The translations under genes and the position numbers were made by a program. Of a stretch of 64,000 nucleotides of DNA, positions 20,601-30,316 are shown one piece after another. The notes beneath the pieces are model-generated. The model saw nothing but the letters and a program-made list of their open reading frames with translations. It was not told the origin of the DNA and made no database searches. This stretch comes from Trichomonas vaginalis G3 (Eukaryota; Parabasalia; Trichomonadida; Trichomonadidae): contig NC_067204.1 in assembly GCF_026262505.1 (NCBI RefSeq), positions 18,144,165 through 18,208,164 on the forward strand, written 5' to 3'. The number at the start of each line of letters is the position of its first letter. Position 1 is the first letter of the stretch.

Positions 20601-21954
20601 CAATAACACGAATACAACATTATCAGGAGCAACTAGGTCATTGATATTTAATTCTTTCTATACGAAAATTGTTGATTTAGTCAATCAAACATCAACAGAA
20701 ATTGTTGAAGCATCAACTTCTAATGTTGTTAATCAACCAATTATATATTTTTGTTTTCATTTTATTTTCTTTATATTAATTATTATTTATCTTGTTTATA
20801 TCTTTATGTTGCAGACTCATTTCGATATCCCTTATTTCGTTTTGAGTTTGACTTTGTCGAATGCGAAAATGATAAATGGAAATTGCACAATTTCTGATTT
20901 AATTGAAGAAAGTTTCGATTTATCAACTAAAAAAGAAGAAAAGAAGCTGCAAAATTGTACGAAAGAATTCTGTGATAAGATGACAACTCCTGTAATGATT
21001 ATTGATTGCGAATTGAAATTGTTATATTCTAATGATGAAGCATCAAGAATTTTCTTGATTTCGAAGGAATTCAAGGATAATTTGAGTTTGTTTGAGATAT
21101 TAAAAGATGGTTTCATCGAAGAAGGAACAAATAAAAAGATTGGACAGTTAATTAATGAATTCGCGTATAGAGAATTCCATACAATAAGAACTTATAAGAT
21201 TTTGGGATCAATTAATTCTGTTTCTGATCATATTTTGACTGCAAAAGGAAAGAATATGAAAATTAATTATGAATTGTCAATTTTCCCAATTTATACAACA
21301 CAAAAACACTTTTCGCAGCTTATTTTGATATTTACTCCTGAAGCTGAATTTGCAAATTACTCGAATTTCCTCGCGAAATACAGGAAATTGCCAATAACAA
21401 TCAGAAACGAATGGATTATGAAAGATTTCCAAATTACGCAGCTAAAAAGATCGAATATCATCAAAGAAACAAAAAGTGGAATTGTTGCAATCGTTAGAGT
21501 TAAAACAGACTTCGGAGAAAAAGCGCCGCAAATCATTGATCAAGTTTTCAGAAGATTTGATGTCATTATCTCTCAATCTAAAGTGTTTAGATACTATAGA
21601 ACACATGCTTCGATGTATTGTTTCGGTACTGATTTCAGTCACGAAATGGAATTCACTCCTTACATCATCCACAAAATTATTTTGATTATAAGACAAATGT
21701 TTGATGAAGCAGGAAAAGTTTCTTTGTCTAAAAACGTTGATGTCGATGCTTTCTCGTCTGTTGGATTCGGTAATGTTATTATAGGTATTCCTGGTAAGGA
21801 ACATCCTTTCTTGGAAGTCTGGGGCGCTGCCATTACTGATGCTTTGGATATGATAAAAGTTGCGAAATTGAACAAAGTAATGATAAGAAAAAGAGTTTTA
21901 GATCAGAATAACTTGTCTGGAATAATGCCAGAACTCGTCATACCAATGAAATAG
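17683..21954 (+). CDS. Giant membrane PAS/cyclase-family protein with degenerate cyclase domain
   Basis: 1423 residues with the same overall plan as the cyclase at 55218-60263: a multi-span N-terminal half (hydrophobic helices to about residue 310), a soluble region, TM helices near 575, 770 and 850, a large extracytoplasmic-type loop, a TM helix near 1035, a PAS-like domain (about 1106-1230) and a C-terminal cyclase-like domain (about 1256-1423). Aligned by eye with the paralogue, the first metal-binding block FIDICQF becomes VRVKTDF, the substrate-lysine block KIKLIGDDYM becomes YYRTHASMY, and FDIIGDTINVAAR becomes LEVWGAAITDALD. The metal Asp, base-specifying residues and transition-state Asn/Arg are all gone. 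Probably a non-catalytic sensor or dimerisation partner at a membrane. Confidence 0.85.
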   Translation: MDGENDSKSSPLENFKATLNKKVPINFVIYLIRRCPLPKFVYYVVLIILLIQNYLFTILPLTHKIEFENLVSLLQLFSKIVLINADIVNNFDFIRHIFFVYIAYFIIYCYSLATYRKEGVVKPFFGYLYIIIDTFLHTIFTPMIILQCLIVINRYLVIEVESSDIILFAVTVLFMNIFCCFKYMFINNFVLLSIHPTENILYLPYFLYFVLMPLFTSIGYIFNNSYYFLFPGTFSFIYGIIFFAKPYITCRFLGTITFIVSLTIGTSVYCYNFITNFVSESTIICINVAFAIVVAIIHKVILFYFKKKARIAIQSPDFVDEVNSPTTAAQIYAYAAMQGCSQIFECIHIEALQRKFGESTMVSYYLCVSEMSLPHFPRSVVTKPSGYLKSDEVFCEIHQRMTNPCSKEDIISMHHICALDIYNCLKKCSDSLITITDLIFNESFNILSFNTLRSYDIFSECFQRIIVFMQMFLNSPYIDNISNIFLTICPSAYHKKEIEFWQNINYDGPFEKDNTSVTDNKSKYEYTSTLKKSPNRTQKFKDIADDFSERKVDTFIERKGPYSYSRKGILMWFAFLGVLLIHIVFTYMIQRDYRTAIHTSNSISNTYELLHQLANITSFGPLIDILYDDPYRDDSLYTQDTFNYIKNTINDCMLFFDEVRRYHFSIYDSYYFQHTYKFMSGTNVDVSTTIFQQLYQNVIYLYETVLDLMGSYRQELNISQQVYCGYVQHLHQFNSQFYQAISSAENYPKVILHHKAGILILIHSFLYLFVLAIIIILFHAGYKREHSFYYELKKVSKSFLVKLKAFYKKVSESSLEIENQFVLAKKNDETITKPIYLPFLSLVYLPTLLLFIFSVLTIIFSVSSMNCFISTMNNRIESYGYLISFELCMSKSSLDSILTIRNQSCSDISDTLKEISQTLEMMSNHSDTKYGKSTPLCKLCFPKYFQIFSDSQTLIEQESSIFLKLLSNVLISINNTNTTLSGATRSLIFNSFYTKIVDLVNQTSTEIVEASTSNVVNQPIIYFCFHFIFFILIIIYLVYIFMLQTHFDIPYFVLSLTLSNAKMINGNCTISDLIEESFDLSTKKEEKKLQNCTKEFCDKMTTPVMIIDCELKLLYSNDEASRIFLISKEFKDNLSLFEILKDGFIEEGTNKKIGQLINEFAYREFHTIRTYKILGSINSVSDHILTAKGKNMKINYELSIFPIYTTQKHFSQLILIFTPEAEFANYSNFLAKYRKLPITIRNEWIMKDFQITQLKRSNIIKETKSGIVAIVRVKTDFGEKAPQIIDQVFRRFDVIISQSKVFRYYRTHASMYCFGTDFSHEMEFTPYIIHKIILIIRQMFDEAGKVSLSKNVDVDAFSSVGFGNVIIGIPGKEHPFLEVWGAAITDALDMIKVAKLNKVMIRKRVLDQNNLSGIMPELVIPMK

Positions 21955-22620
21955 AGATTGTTATAATATATTATTCTTGTTTTATATATATTGTTATTGA
22001 TTTTGTTTTTTTATTTATTAAAAAATAATTATTTTATTATGTTAAACAAAATACCATTATTTCATCAAAAATAAACTAATTTGTCTTTTGTGTTACTTAA
22101 TTTTTCATTATGTTCCCTAATAAAAATTTGATTGGTTATAAGGAATAAAAATGTTACTTTTTTGGAAGCGGAAAATGACCATGAAATAAATTTACTTGTT
22201 TTCTCAATCATCTTAAAGATAATGGTTATCGATATAAGAAACCTACATTCTTCATTGGGCCAGCTTGCTATGGATATCTTGGGCAATCCTTATTACTGTT
22301 AAAGATTTTGAAATTCGCGATGATCTTTATGATTGAACATTTTTTGCATTCTGATTTGTAAAGTACTCATTTTTTAAATGTTCATTGAGATCTTGATAAT
22401 AAAATACCTACTATGAGATATGAATGTTTTGAGTGTTTTCAATAACTTTAAAGGAATATCAAATTTCAGCAAAATTTCAAAAGCAGAATCTCATCGAAAC
22501 TTCAATTTGAATCGCTTAGGTAGACGATTTCTATTTTGATTAGCATATCAAATATGTTATATATTAATTTAATTTCCCGCTTTGTCAAAAAAAAAGTTTT
22601 TTTTTTTATTATTTCTGCTG
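21955..22620. other. Intergenic region
   Basis: AT-rich 666-bp spacer. It includes a poly-A and poly-T tract just before the kinase-Sel1 gene (about 22585-22612). No gene is recognised. Confidence 0.6.
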
Positions 22621-25302
22621 ATGACTAAGGGAGCACCACCATCTGATGAAATGCTCAGAGTCATCCAGCAACTCTCAGATAAGAAGAATCATTCAACAGA
22701 TTTAGTTCAAGATCTTTCGAGAGGACTTATTTTTGTCTTATCGAAATTTAAGCGGGACTTAACAGATAAATCAAAGAAAACAGATGCAAATGAATATTAC
22801 AAGAAATATTCTACGATTTCTCATGCTTGTTTAGCATCACCTCATCGTACATATCAATTTGATTTCTCAGACAATCAATATATTCGCTATACAATGCCAT
22901 ATTTCTTAAATTCATCTGTTTCTTCAATGATTGACCAGGAAAAACGCGGAAAACATCCAATTTCTTGGACAGTCACGAAAAAATCAATTGTTGCATATGG
23001 AATTGCTCAAGGTATTAAAGCTCTACATTCTCAAAACATTATTCATGGACTACTTACGCCATCAAATGTGTTTCTTTCTCGAACATTTGAACCATTAATC
23101 TCGGAATTTTGGCTTAGAGAGCTTTATGATATCAGCGATATAGATGCTAACACATCTAAATCATTTTTACCAACAGATAATACAGAAATTCTCGCTCCAC
23201 CTTATGATATTTATTCATTTGGTTGTATTCTTGCATGTTTACTTCACAAATCAACAAAATTTGAAGTATCATTCGTTAACAATGCTTCCAGCGATCCAAT
23301 GATTGATTTAATCAAAAAATGTATCGATTCAGACCCAAAGAACCGTCCAACCATCGAAGAGATCATTAACCAAATGTCTTCTGACCACGTTGTATTTTCT
23401 GGAACAGATATTACTGAATTTACGAAATACGTCAATAAAATTTCAAATTCAACGGTAGAAAGAGTTGAATCCACACCAATACCCATTCCTCCAATGCAAG
23501 ATGACCATACGCTAGCAGATCAGTACAGAACTCTTGCAGATTCCGGAGATGCTCACGCCCATTTATTAAATGCCATAAATCGCAGAAAAGGCAGAGGCTG
23601 TTCAGTAAACAAGAATGCCTCTCTCAAGTCCTTCAGGTTTGCGGCCGACGCAGGCAACCCTTACGCTCAATATCAGGCATCTTATTACATGGTTTCGAAA
23701 CCTAAGTCATTGAATGAAGCCATTGCCTATTTAACTAGTTCCGCGGACAGTGGATACCAAGATGCACAGTACAGACTCGGTCTAATGTATGCACACGGAG
23801 AAGGAGTTTCAACAGATCCGAAATTAGCCGAAAAATATCTTAGATTAGCCGCGGACCAAGGTCATTTGAATGCCCAGAAGACCGTCATCGAGTACATCAT
23901 GAACGGGACTCTTCAAAACCAAGACCCCTCTGTTTTGGCCCATTATCAATGTTTGGCCGCATGGCAAGGCGAAAGTCAAGCACAGTTATCATATGCGAAA
24001 TACCTTATTGACAAAGCTTTCGAAGAAAACAAGCAAGACATCGTTGAATTGCTTACCAGAGCTAGTGATCAAGGAAACAACGAAGCGCAAATGATCATGG
24101 CCAAACTTATAACACAAAACAAACTATCTCTGTTCAACAGATACGATGAACTAAGATTTATAAGACTTGGAGCTGAAATGGGAGATACAGAAGTAGCTAC
24201 ACATTACAGCGATCTCATTTCATCAGGAAAAGTTCAAGTCGATGACCCTGTTTTGGCTGCAAAATACTTCAAGATGGCGGCAGATAAAGGTGATGACAGA
24301 GCAATGGTTCAATACGCTCAGATACTAAGAGAAGGAAAAGGTGTCAATGTCGATAAAAACGGTTGTTACAGTTATCTCAAAAGATCTGCAGAAGAAAAAC
24401 ACAATGCAGAGTCAGCATATAAATATGTCGACATGAAATTAGCTGAAGGGAATAAATGGAACTCCGATCTTGAGAAATTCATGAAAATGGCTGCAGACGC
24501 TGGTCATCCTTTGGCACAAACGAGATGGGCCATACACATCAAAAATTCTGAACCTGAATCGGCAAAAACTTATTTGGAAAACGCAGCAAGACAGAACGAA
24601 CCAAGAGCGTATTACGAACTCGCTGATTATTATTTAACAGGAAAGTTCATGTCAGATGATAAATTATTGCCTGCACGATTGATGAAAGGCGCGGCGGACT
24701 TGGGATACGTTGAAGCGATGAGGAAATACGCAAAGTTTTGTGTCTTGGATAAATGTTTGCCAACAGATAATGTCAAAACCGCTGCTGAATATTACAAAAT
24801 GGCTGCTGATTTAGGAGATGAAAAAAGTCAGTACAGGTATGCTGAAATGCTTGCAGATGGTGATACATTGGATGAAGACATACAACAAGCTGTTTATTAC
24901 TTCGAGTTGGCAGCGAAACAAGGAAATCCAAAGGCGAATTACGCATTGGGATTAATTTACGAAATGGGAGAAGGACCAATTCAAAAAGATGAAAAGAAAG
25001 CAAGGGCTTATTACAAGAAAGCCATAAACCCATCGAATAATCAGAAAGGATACAGACCCGCGAAATCGGCTTTGGCAAGAGTTGATGATAATTCGTCAAG
25101 CGTAAGAGGTTCACCATACAGATATCCAGCAGATGATTCCGACGAAGAAGAAGAGGAAGAAGAAGAAATGGATGATGACGAATACGTTCCAAATCTTGAC
25201 GATTTGTCTGGACAACAGGCAATGCTTAACTCGGAAATAGCAATGAATAGATATTTCCCTGATAGATCACTTGAAGCAATGAGAGATATGTCTGGAAATT
25301 AA
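22621..25302 (+). CDS. Pseudokinase-Sel1 repeat protein
   Basis: 893 residues from the ATG at 22621; the frame also runs upstream to a TTG, which is not used here. Residues 1-265 form a protein-kinase-like domain: IAQGIKALHSQNIIHG helix, then HGLLTPSN in place of HRDLKPxN (catalytic Asp absent, residue about 143) and SEF in place of DFG. The C-lobe signature DIYSFGCILACLL is intact. So it is predicted to be catalytically dead. Residues about 290-815 are roughly 14 Sel1-like repeats (A-x-G-x-A-x2-Q/L-x2-Y-A-x-M; e.g. YRLGLMYAHGEGV), a TPR-related scaffold. An acidic tail follows (a run of Glu at about 838-850). Large families with this plan are typical of trichomonads and are presumed signalling scaffolds. 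Confidence 0.88.
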   Translation: MTKGAPPSDEMLRVIQQLSDKKNHSTDLVQDLSRGLIFVLSKFKRDLTDKSKKTDANEYYKKYSTISHACLASPHRTYQFDFSDNQYIRYTMPYFLNSSVSSMIDQEKRGKHPISWTVTKKSIVAYGIAQGIKALHSQNIIHGLLTPSNVFLSRTFEPLISEFWLRELYDISDIDANTSKSFLPTDNTEILAPPYDIYSFGCILACLLHKSTKFEVSFVNNASSDPMIDLIKKCIDSDPKNRPTIEEIINQMSSDHVVFSGTDITEFTKYVNKISNSTVERVESTPIPIPPMQDDHTLADQYRTLADSGDAHAHLLNAINRRKGRGCSVNKNASLKSFRFAADAGNPYAQYQASYYMVSKPKSLNEAIAYLTSSADSGYQDAQYRLGLMYAHGEGVSTDPKLAEKYLRLAADQGHLNAQKTVIEYIMNGTLQNQDPSVLAHYQCLAAWQGESQAQLSYAKYLIDKAFEENKQDIVELLTRASDQGNNEAQMIMAKLITQNKLSLFNRYDELRFIRLGAEMGDTEVATHYSDLISSGKVQVDDPVLAAKYFKMAADKGDDRAMVQYAQILREGKGVNVDKNGCYSYLKRSAEEKHNAESAYKYVDMKLAEGNKWNSDLEKFMKMAADAGHPLAQTRWAIHIKNSEPESAKTYLENAARQNEPRAYYELADYYLTGKFMSDDKLLPARLMKGAADLGYVEAMRKYAKFCVLDKCLPTDNVKTAAEYYKMAADLGDEKSQYRYAEMLADGDTLDEDIQQAVYYFELAAKQGNPKANYALGLIYEMGEGPIQKDEKKARAYYKKAINPSNNQKGYRPAKSALARVDDNSSSVRGSPYRYPADDSDEEEEEEEEMDDDEYVPNLDDLSGQQAMLNSEIAMNRYFPDRSLEAMRDMSGN

Positions 25303-25791
25303 TTTTTTTGTAATTTTATTTTAATTTATTATTTTTTTTTATACTAGAATAGAATAAAATATTTGTTTTTTATTTCAATAAAAAGTAATATTTACAGGTT
25401 AACTGTATATCCTTTAAAAAAATATTTATCAAAATTTAATGCTAATAATAGAACTTTATCTTTTATTTCAATTTTTTGTTCTATTTGAGTTGTTTTTATT
25501 TTAGTTCTTAGTTTTCGTGCCACAACAGACATATTCAATATTCTTTCAGAACTTTTTGATCCTTTCAGAAGTTGCAAGCATGTCTTTTCTCGGTTTACTC
25601 TTTGAAAGACAGAAACTCAATTTTATCTAGTCTTTCAACTCAAATTCCAAATCTCTTTCATTTAACAATTGATAACAAAATTCATCTGTTTCATCATATA
25701 TACTTATTCAATATCTCAATTTGATTATATAAGTAATTTGTTCTCAAATATTAATATTAAAAGATTTTCAAAATACTCATTCAAAAAAAAA
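25303..25791. other. Intergenic region
   Basis: AT-rich 489-bp spacer between two convergent units. A 61-codon minus frame (25392-25577) has no family resemblance and is not called. Confidence 0.55.
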
Positions 25792-26799
25792 TTAAGAAAA
25801 AAACGAAGTCATTGATTCACCTATTCCTTTAAGATGAATAAACCCCGAAATGAATTTATTCCCTTTGTTAATATAAACAAAATAATTATTTCCTGTTGGA
25901 CAGAGTTCTGTCGAATGAAGATGAAGTTCAATTGAAATGTCTTTATTTTGTTCAATCGTAACTTGTTGACTTTCTAAATATAATTTTTCTCGTGAATCAA
26001 TATATGAATTAGAGACTGTAATTGAATCTAAATCATCTAAGGTTCCAAACAAATAACACCCGTTTTGTTTGTTATTTTCAATGAAACAGTTTTCAAATGT
26101 AACATGGCTACTCTGACAATGAAGCATTCCAGGGAAAGAATTATCATTTTTAGAAATAGTGTTGTTTGTGAAAACAATGCTGTCATATGTTGTTGGTTTG
26201 GATTTAGTAAAGCAAATTCTGGAATTTGCATAGTTTTCATCAATAATCGAATATTTAATTGAAATTATGCCTTCGCCATATGCTATTACAAAAGCTGTAT
26301 TATCTTCGCAATGGTTTCTCGTGATATTGTTTTGGAAAAATGAATTACTGCCATATCCTAAATAAATTGAATTAAAACCGTCTAATTTTCCTTGATTACA
26401 ATATGTTATAGACGAATCATGAATTTCATTGATACTAGTAGAATCATATGAAACTGCGATATAACAGAACTTTCCTACGCCAGTAAATTTGGATCCAAAA
26501 CTACAAACTTTGCGAATGAAGCTTTGACCTTGCATGATGTAGATGGACCCGCCTTCGCCGTTGCTAGATGAGTTTGCGAATGAATTGGATGAAATAAGAG
26601 ACTTAACATCCTCAGAATTAAGGTTGATAACACCCTCGTTGCCAAGATTACAAAAATAAACTCCGTGTACATAAAAGTTGCCTGTGTATCCTACGTATGT
26701 TTGATTTTTATTGTAGATTTCAGAGTTAAAATTTGTTTTGTAGACTTCTTCCCATTCATTGTTTGTGAAATGGAGCAACTTCGATAAATATGATGTTCG
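25792..26799 (-). pseudogene. Beta-helix (Pmp/pectate-lyase-like) surface protein fragment without a proper start
   Basis: The open frame runs from just after an in-frame TAA (26800-26802) to 25792, about 335 codons. Its first ATG is only at about 26535, well inside the repeat region. The sequence is a right-handed beta-helix type: rows rich in Asn, Ser and Gly with recurring V/I-x-F/N-N-C-x-I patterns (TFENCFIENN, TVSNSYID), similar to the polymorphic-membrane-protein-like family of trichomonads. No signal peptide or transmembrane helix is seen, whereas full members are usually much longer and membrane-anchored. A nearby ATG at 26810 is in a different frame. Best read as a 5'-damaged gene relic; a real gene with a non-ATG start is less likely. 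Confidence 0.55.
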
Positions 26800-27686
26800 T
26801 TAGTTAGCATGTTACTCCAGATGAAATAAATATTTGATGAAAGAGAGATTTTGAAAAGTTGAAAACTTTTATAAAAAAATAAATCTAAAAATCTAAAGTC
26901 GTGTTATAGGCCCTAGCGAACATATTTATCTCTTTCTCTCTGAGTTACAAGATTAGTACTGATATTAAGCATTACCTCATTACCATATGGTAACTACATC
27001 TGAATATCTTTCAATAAAAAGAATTCTATTAAGGCATTTTAACTATTGATTGAAAGAATTAAAGATAAGCATAAGACATTTTATATTATGTGACCACAAA
27101 AGCCTTTTAAAAGTTTTCTTTTAGATCCAAGCCCCTTGATAACAATTTTGAATAGAAGATGCATTTTCAACGAAAATACTTTTATGAGATTCATTCGTAA
27201 CTGTGAGTGAGTATATTAATGGTGAGTATTCACTTTGTTTCGATATTTTATTTTGAACATAATTATTTCTTTACCATAACTATATGGTCATGAGCACATT
27301 TTGACTGTTTGTAATAATAACAGCTAAACGAAGGCTCGATCTTGTTCGCTTGGTTGAAAATTGATGAAAATCAGATCAAAAAAAAATTTATAAAAAATTT
27401 AATCTTTGCATGATACATAACAAATTCAATCAATGTAAAAGAATTTCGTTGTCAAATTTTTTGCGAAATGTCTTCAATTTTTAATTGGAAATAATGTTCT
27501 GTTGAATGTGCTAATGAAAATATTTTTGTTCAATTCACAAATCTTAAATTTTTTGATTGTAAAATCAATAAACCGTTAAACAATTTATTTTGTTATATTT
27601 AGTATGCACAATTGATTTAAGAAAAAATAAGATTTGCATAAAATGTGAAGCGATCGAAAATGTAAGGACGATAAAAACAGAAAAGT
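26800..27686. other. Intergenic region
   Basis: AT-rich 887-bp spacer between divergent units. No gene, tRNA or repeat is recognised. Confidence 0.55.
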
Positions 27687-29081
27687 ATGCAAGTTCCTCT
27701 TGATTTACAGAGTTATCCAATAAATCTTCAAAATTCCATCATCATAGAAGATGCTCTATTCAATGTTTCGGAAGAAAATTATGAAGATTGCATTAAAAAG
27801 CTTAACAATTTTATCGAAAGAAGGAAATACTACGTAATGCGTTGTTTAGGAGTTGCTGCAATGGTCAACCGTTTCAAGTGGGAATTATACTTGAGGATTT
27901 TCAATGATCTAAGTCTTGGAAGACTTATTCTCTCGTACAACGGCATCAACCACTATTTGACTGCCGCACATGCTCTTAAGGGATCCCATTTGATAACGCA
28001 TATTAGTCAAGAAGCCTATGAAAACGTCTTTCCAAAGAATTCTTTCCCTTACGCTGTTGCACACAATGATTTAGCTTCTGCGAAATCGATGCTTTCACAA
28101 GGTACGGTAAATTTGAAGCAAACAGTATCCTTATTCGATTTGGAGTTCGATTCGGATAACTATGAACAGATTTCGTACCTTGATGTCGCTGGTTATTGTG
28201 GACACTACGAAATGTTTGAGTTTTTACTTTCGCAAGGCATCAGCATTACAGGCAAGACATGCAGAAACGTAGTCCGTGGCGGTAACATCAAAATAATAGC
28301 ACTTTTAATTAAAAATAAATACGATTTGTCTACAAACTTCAGCGAAGCCGTCAAGTACCACAAATTCGAAGCTGCTGAATACCTATTGTCCAATGTTGAT
28401 GCTGATATGCCAGATAGTCTTGTTAGTTTTGCTTTTTGCAACACAAGATTCGCTTATTACTTACACCAGAAGAAAATTACAACCCCTGAAGAGTTCTGCA
28501 TCTCCGCGGCTGGATCGGAGAACCTTGACGCTCTTGTTTACATACTTAACGAAGTTTCGAAAGATTGCGAATACAAAGGCAGAACCCCTCTTGTCGAAGC
28601 CTTAAGAAAGCGATCATTTGCTTGCATCAAACATCTCGCAAAAGTCGGTGCAAACTTCAACATTTTCGATGACGTTGGCCATACCGCGTGGCACTACTTG
28701 GCTACATCGCCTAGCACTGATGTTTTGAGGACTGTTGCGCGTACAAATAAGATTGATCCAGATTTACGTACTAAAAATGGCGAAACTGCATTGCATCTCG
28801 CTGCATCTCAAGGATGCATTACAGCAATCGACATTTTGGTCGAGATGGGTGCTGATGTCAACGCTGTTGATGCAAATGGAAGAACTCCTTTGATTCGTGC
28901 TTGCATTTTCGGAAGACCAGAGCCAGTTAAAGCACTTATTGACCGTGATGCTGATAAATCCATTAAAGATAATGAAGGAAAGACAGCAAGTGATTACGCA
29001 ACAGAAAGAGATGTCAGAAGTGCTTTGGCTGGATTGTGGACTCCAAAGAAGGCTGAAAAATCAAGAAGATTTACAAAGTAG
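27687..29081 (+). CDS. Ankyrin-repeat protein
   Basis: 464 residues. The N-terminal 110 residues are a non-repetitive helical domain. Degenerate ankyrin-like helix pairs follow (about 120-300), then clear ankyrin repeats: KGRTPLVEALRKRS, VGHTAWHYLATS, NGETALHLAASQGCITAIDILVEMGADVN and NGRTPLIRACIFGRPEPVKALIDRDAD. A short basic tail ends the protein. Ankyrin arrays bind other proteins; the partner is unknown. Compared with the ankyrin genes at 30-39 kb it is intact, has diverged repeats and more C-ending codons, which suggests a maintained gene rather than an amplifying family member. Confidence 0.88.
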   Translation: MQVPLDLQSYPINLQNSIIIEDALFNVSEENYEDCIKKLNNFIERRKYYVMRCLGVAAMVNRFKWELYLRIFNDLSLGRLILSYNGINHYLTAAHALKGSHLITHISQEAYENVFPKNSFPYAVAHNDLASAKSMLSQGTVNLKQTVSLFDLEFDSDNYEQISYLDVAGYCGHYEMFEFLLSQGISITGKTCRNVVRGGNIKIIALLIKNKYDLSTNFSEAVKYHKFEAAEYLLSNVDADMPDSLVSFAFCNTRFAYYLHQKKITTPEEFCISAAGSENLDALVYILNEVSKDCEYKGRTPLVEALRKRSFACIKHLAKVGANFNIFDDVGHTAWHYLATSPSTDVLRTVARTNKIDPDLRTKNGETALHLAASQGCITAIDILVEMGADVNAVDANGRTPLIRACIFGRPEPVKALIDRDADKSIKDNEGKTASDYATERDVRSALAGLWTPKKAEKSRRFTK

Positions 29082-29314
29082 AGTTAATATGGCGTTAGAG
29101 ATAAAATACTATGAATGTGTAGGAATAAATAAGAATGTATAGCGTTTTATTGAATGTAAAATTATATATGTATTTGATTGAAATTTATTGATTGAACTAG
29201 AATGAGAATAAATTTGTTGGAATAATAATCGATGTCATGACCCTAATATAATTCTATATATAATACTCTTAAAATTTTTGATTAAGGAATATTAAAAAAA
29301 ACCTCTAATGTCCT

Positions 29315-29386
29315 GGTCCCGTAGTGTAGCGGTTATCACTTGGGACTTTGAATCCCGAAATCCAGGTTCGACTCCTGGCGGGACCA
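29315..29386 (+). tRNA. tRNA-Gln (TTG)
   Basis: A 72-nt cloverleaf with discriminator A. Acceptor GGTCCCG/CGGGACC; anticodon stem TGGGA/TCCCG around CTTTGAA (anticodon TTG, glutamine CAA); T arm CCAGG/CCTGG with TTCGACT. No intron. Confidence 0.97.
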
Positions 29387-29389
29387 AGA

Positions 29390-29394
29390 TTTTT
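29390..29394 (+). terminator. Pol III T-run terminator for tRNA-Gln
   Basis: Five T residues begin three bases after the discriminator base. Confidence 0.75.
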
Positions 29395-29524
29395 CTTTTA
29401 TTTATTAAAATAAAGAATTTTTTTTCCTAAGCAAACTATCAAAAAATATGGGTTTTATAGCAAACTAACAAATTAAATTTTTAGTATATAGCAAACAAAA
29501 ATAATATCCTTAATTAATCATGTT

Positions 29525-30316
29525 TCATAATCTAATTTCATCACCGGATTTAAATCCTTTTCCGATTACTGGAGAATTCTGGAGCTGGATTGCATGGACT
29601 AACTTAGCTGATCTTCCATATTTATGGCTTTCCAAATAAGCTTTAATTGCTGCACTATCATCTCTAGAAACATATTTTAGGTCTTCATCTTCATTAGGAA
29701 TCATGCTATCTGGTAATTCATTGGCATATGGGAGTGTAGTTTGCTTGAGTAGCTGTCTATCTTGTCCGGCTTCCATGAATGATTGAGTTGTATGATAATC
29801 ACAATTAGTTCCATCTCTTGAATCAATGTATTGCGAGCATTTCTTATTTGTTGGATCACAACGACCGCATTTTATAATTTTATCACAATGTCCAAGCCTC
29901 TTGATTTGTTTTGGATCAGTTATTCTAATTATATTATAATTAACGAATGCGCATGAAATTATTAAAACATCAAAAACTTTGTATGGAAGTTTGTGTTTGC
30001 ATGTTAATTTGAAAGCACTATGATGTAAATCGGATACTAAGAAGTCGTTTTCGTTTATTTCGCAAATAACGCATATTGAAAACCATTTGCGAGAGTTGTA
30101 ACGAATTGATATATCTTTTAATTTGACGTAATCAATGTATTTTATGAGTTGATTGATCGTTGATAGTTTAACAAAGCAGGTGTCAAGATAAAAATTGAAA
30201 ATTTTCTTACTGCAATCATTTCCTGGAGTGATAACACTTAGAGGGTTGGCCATAATAGTCTTTTGTTCATTGACTTTTTGTGTATCCTGTACGATTTTTT
30301 GTGCAAAGGAAGCCAT
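29525..30316 (-). CDS. MCM10: MCM10-like DNA replication factor
   Basis: 263 residues. The middle (about 60-140) fits the OB-fold core of MCM10, ending in the PKQIKRLGHCDKI segment. The MCM10/primase-type CCCH zinc finger follows: Cys153, Cys160, Cys172 and His175 (CDPTNKKC then CDYH), with the family spacing of C-x6-7-C-x11-C-x2-H. MCM10 acts at the CMG helicase and with DNA polymerase alpha during origin firing. The animal proteins are two to three times longer; this one is reduced to essentially the OB-Zn core. A TCAACTT initiator-like motif lies just upstream (30331-30337, minus strand). The assignment rests mainly on the zinc-finger spacing and the preceding OB-like block. Confidence 0.75.
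   Translation of the reverse strand: MASFAQKIVQDTQKVNEQKTIMANPLSVITPGNDCSKKIFNFYLDTCFVKLSTINQLIKYIDYVKLKDISIRYNSRKWFSICVICEINENDFLVSDLHHSAFKLTCKHKLPYKVFDVLIISCAFVNYNIIRITDPKQIKRLGHCDKIIKCGRCDPTNKKCSQYIDSRDGTNCDYHTTQSFMEAGQDRQLLKQTTLPYANELPDSMIPNEDEDLKYVSRDDSAAIKAYLESHKYGRSAKLVHAIQLQNSPVIGKGFKSGDEIRL

Noticed and set aside
7724-22584. TTG starts at 5603, 7724 and 22582
   Set aside because: In-frame ATGs follow shortly after, and at 7724 the TTG overlaps the initiator itself; trichomonad genes start at ATG.
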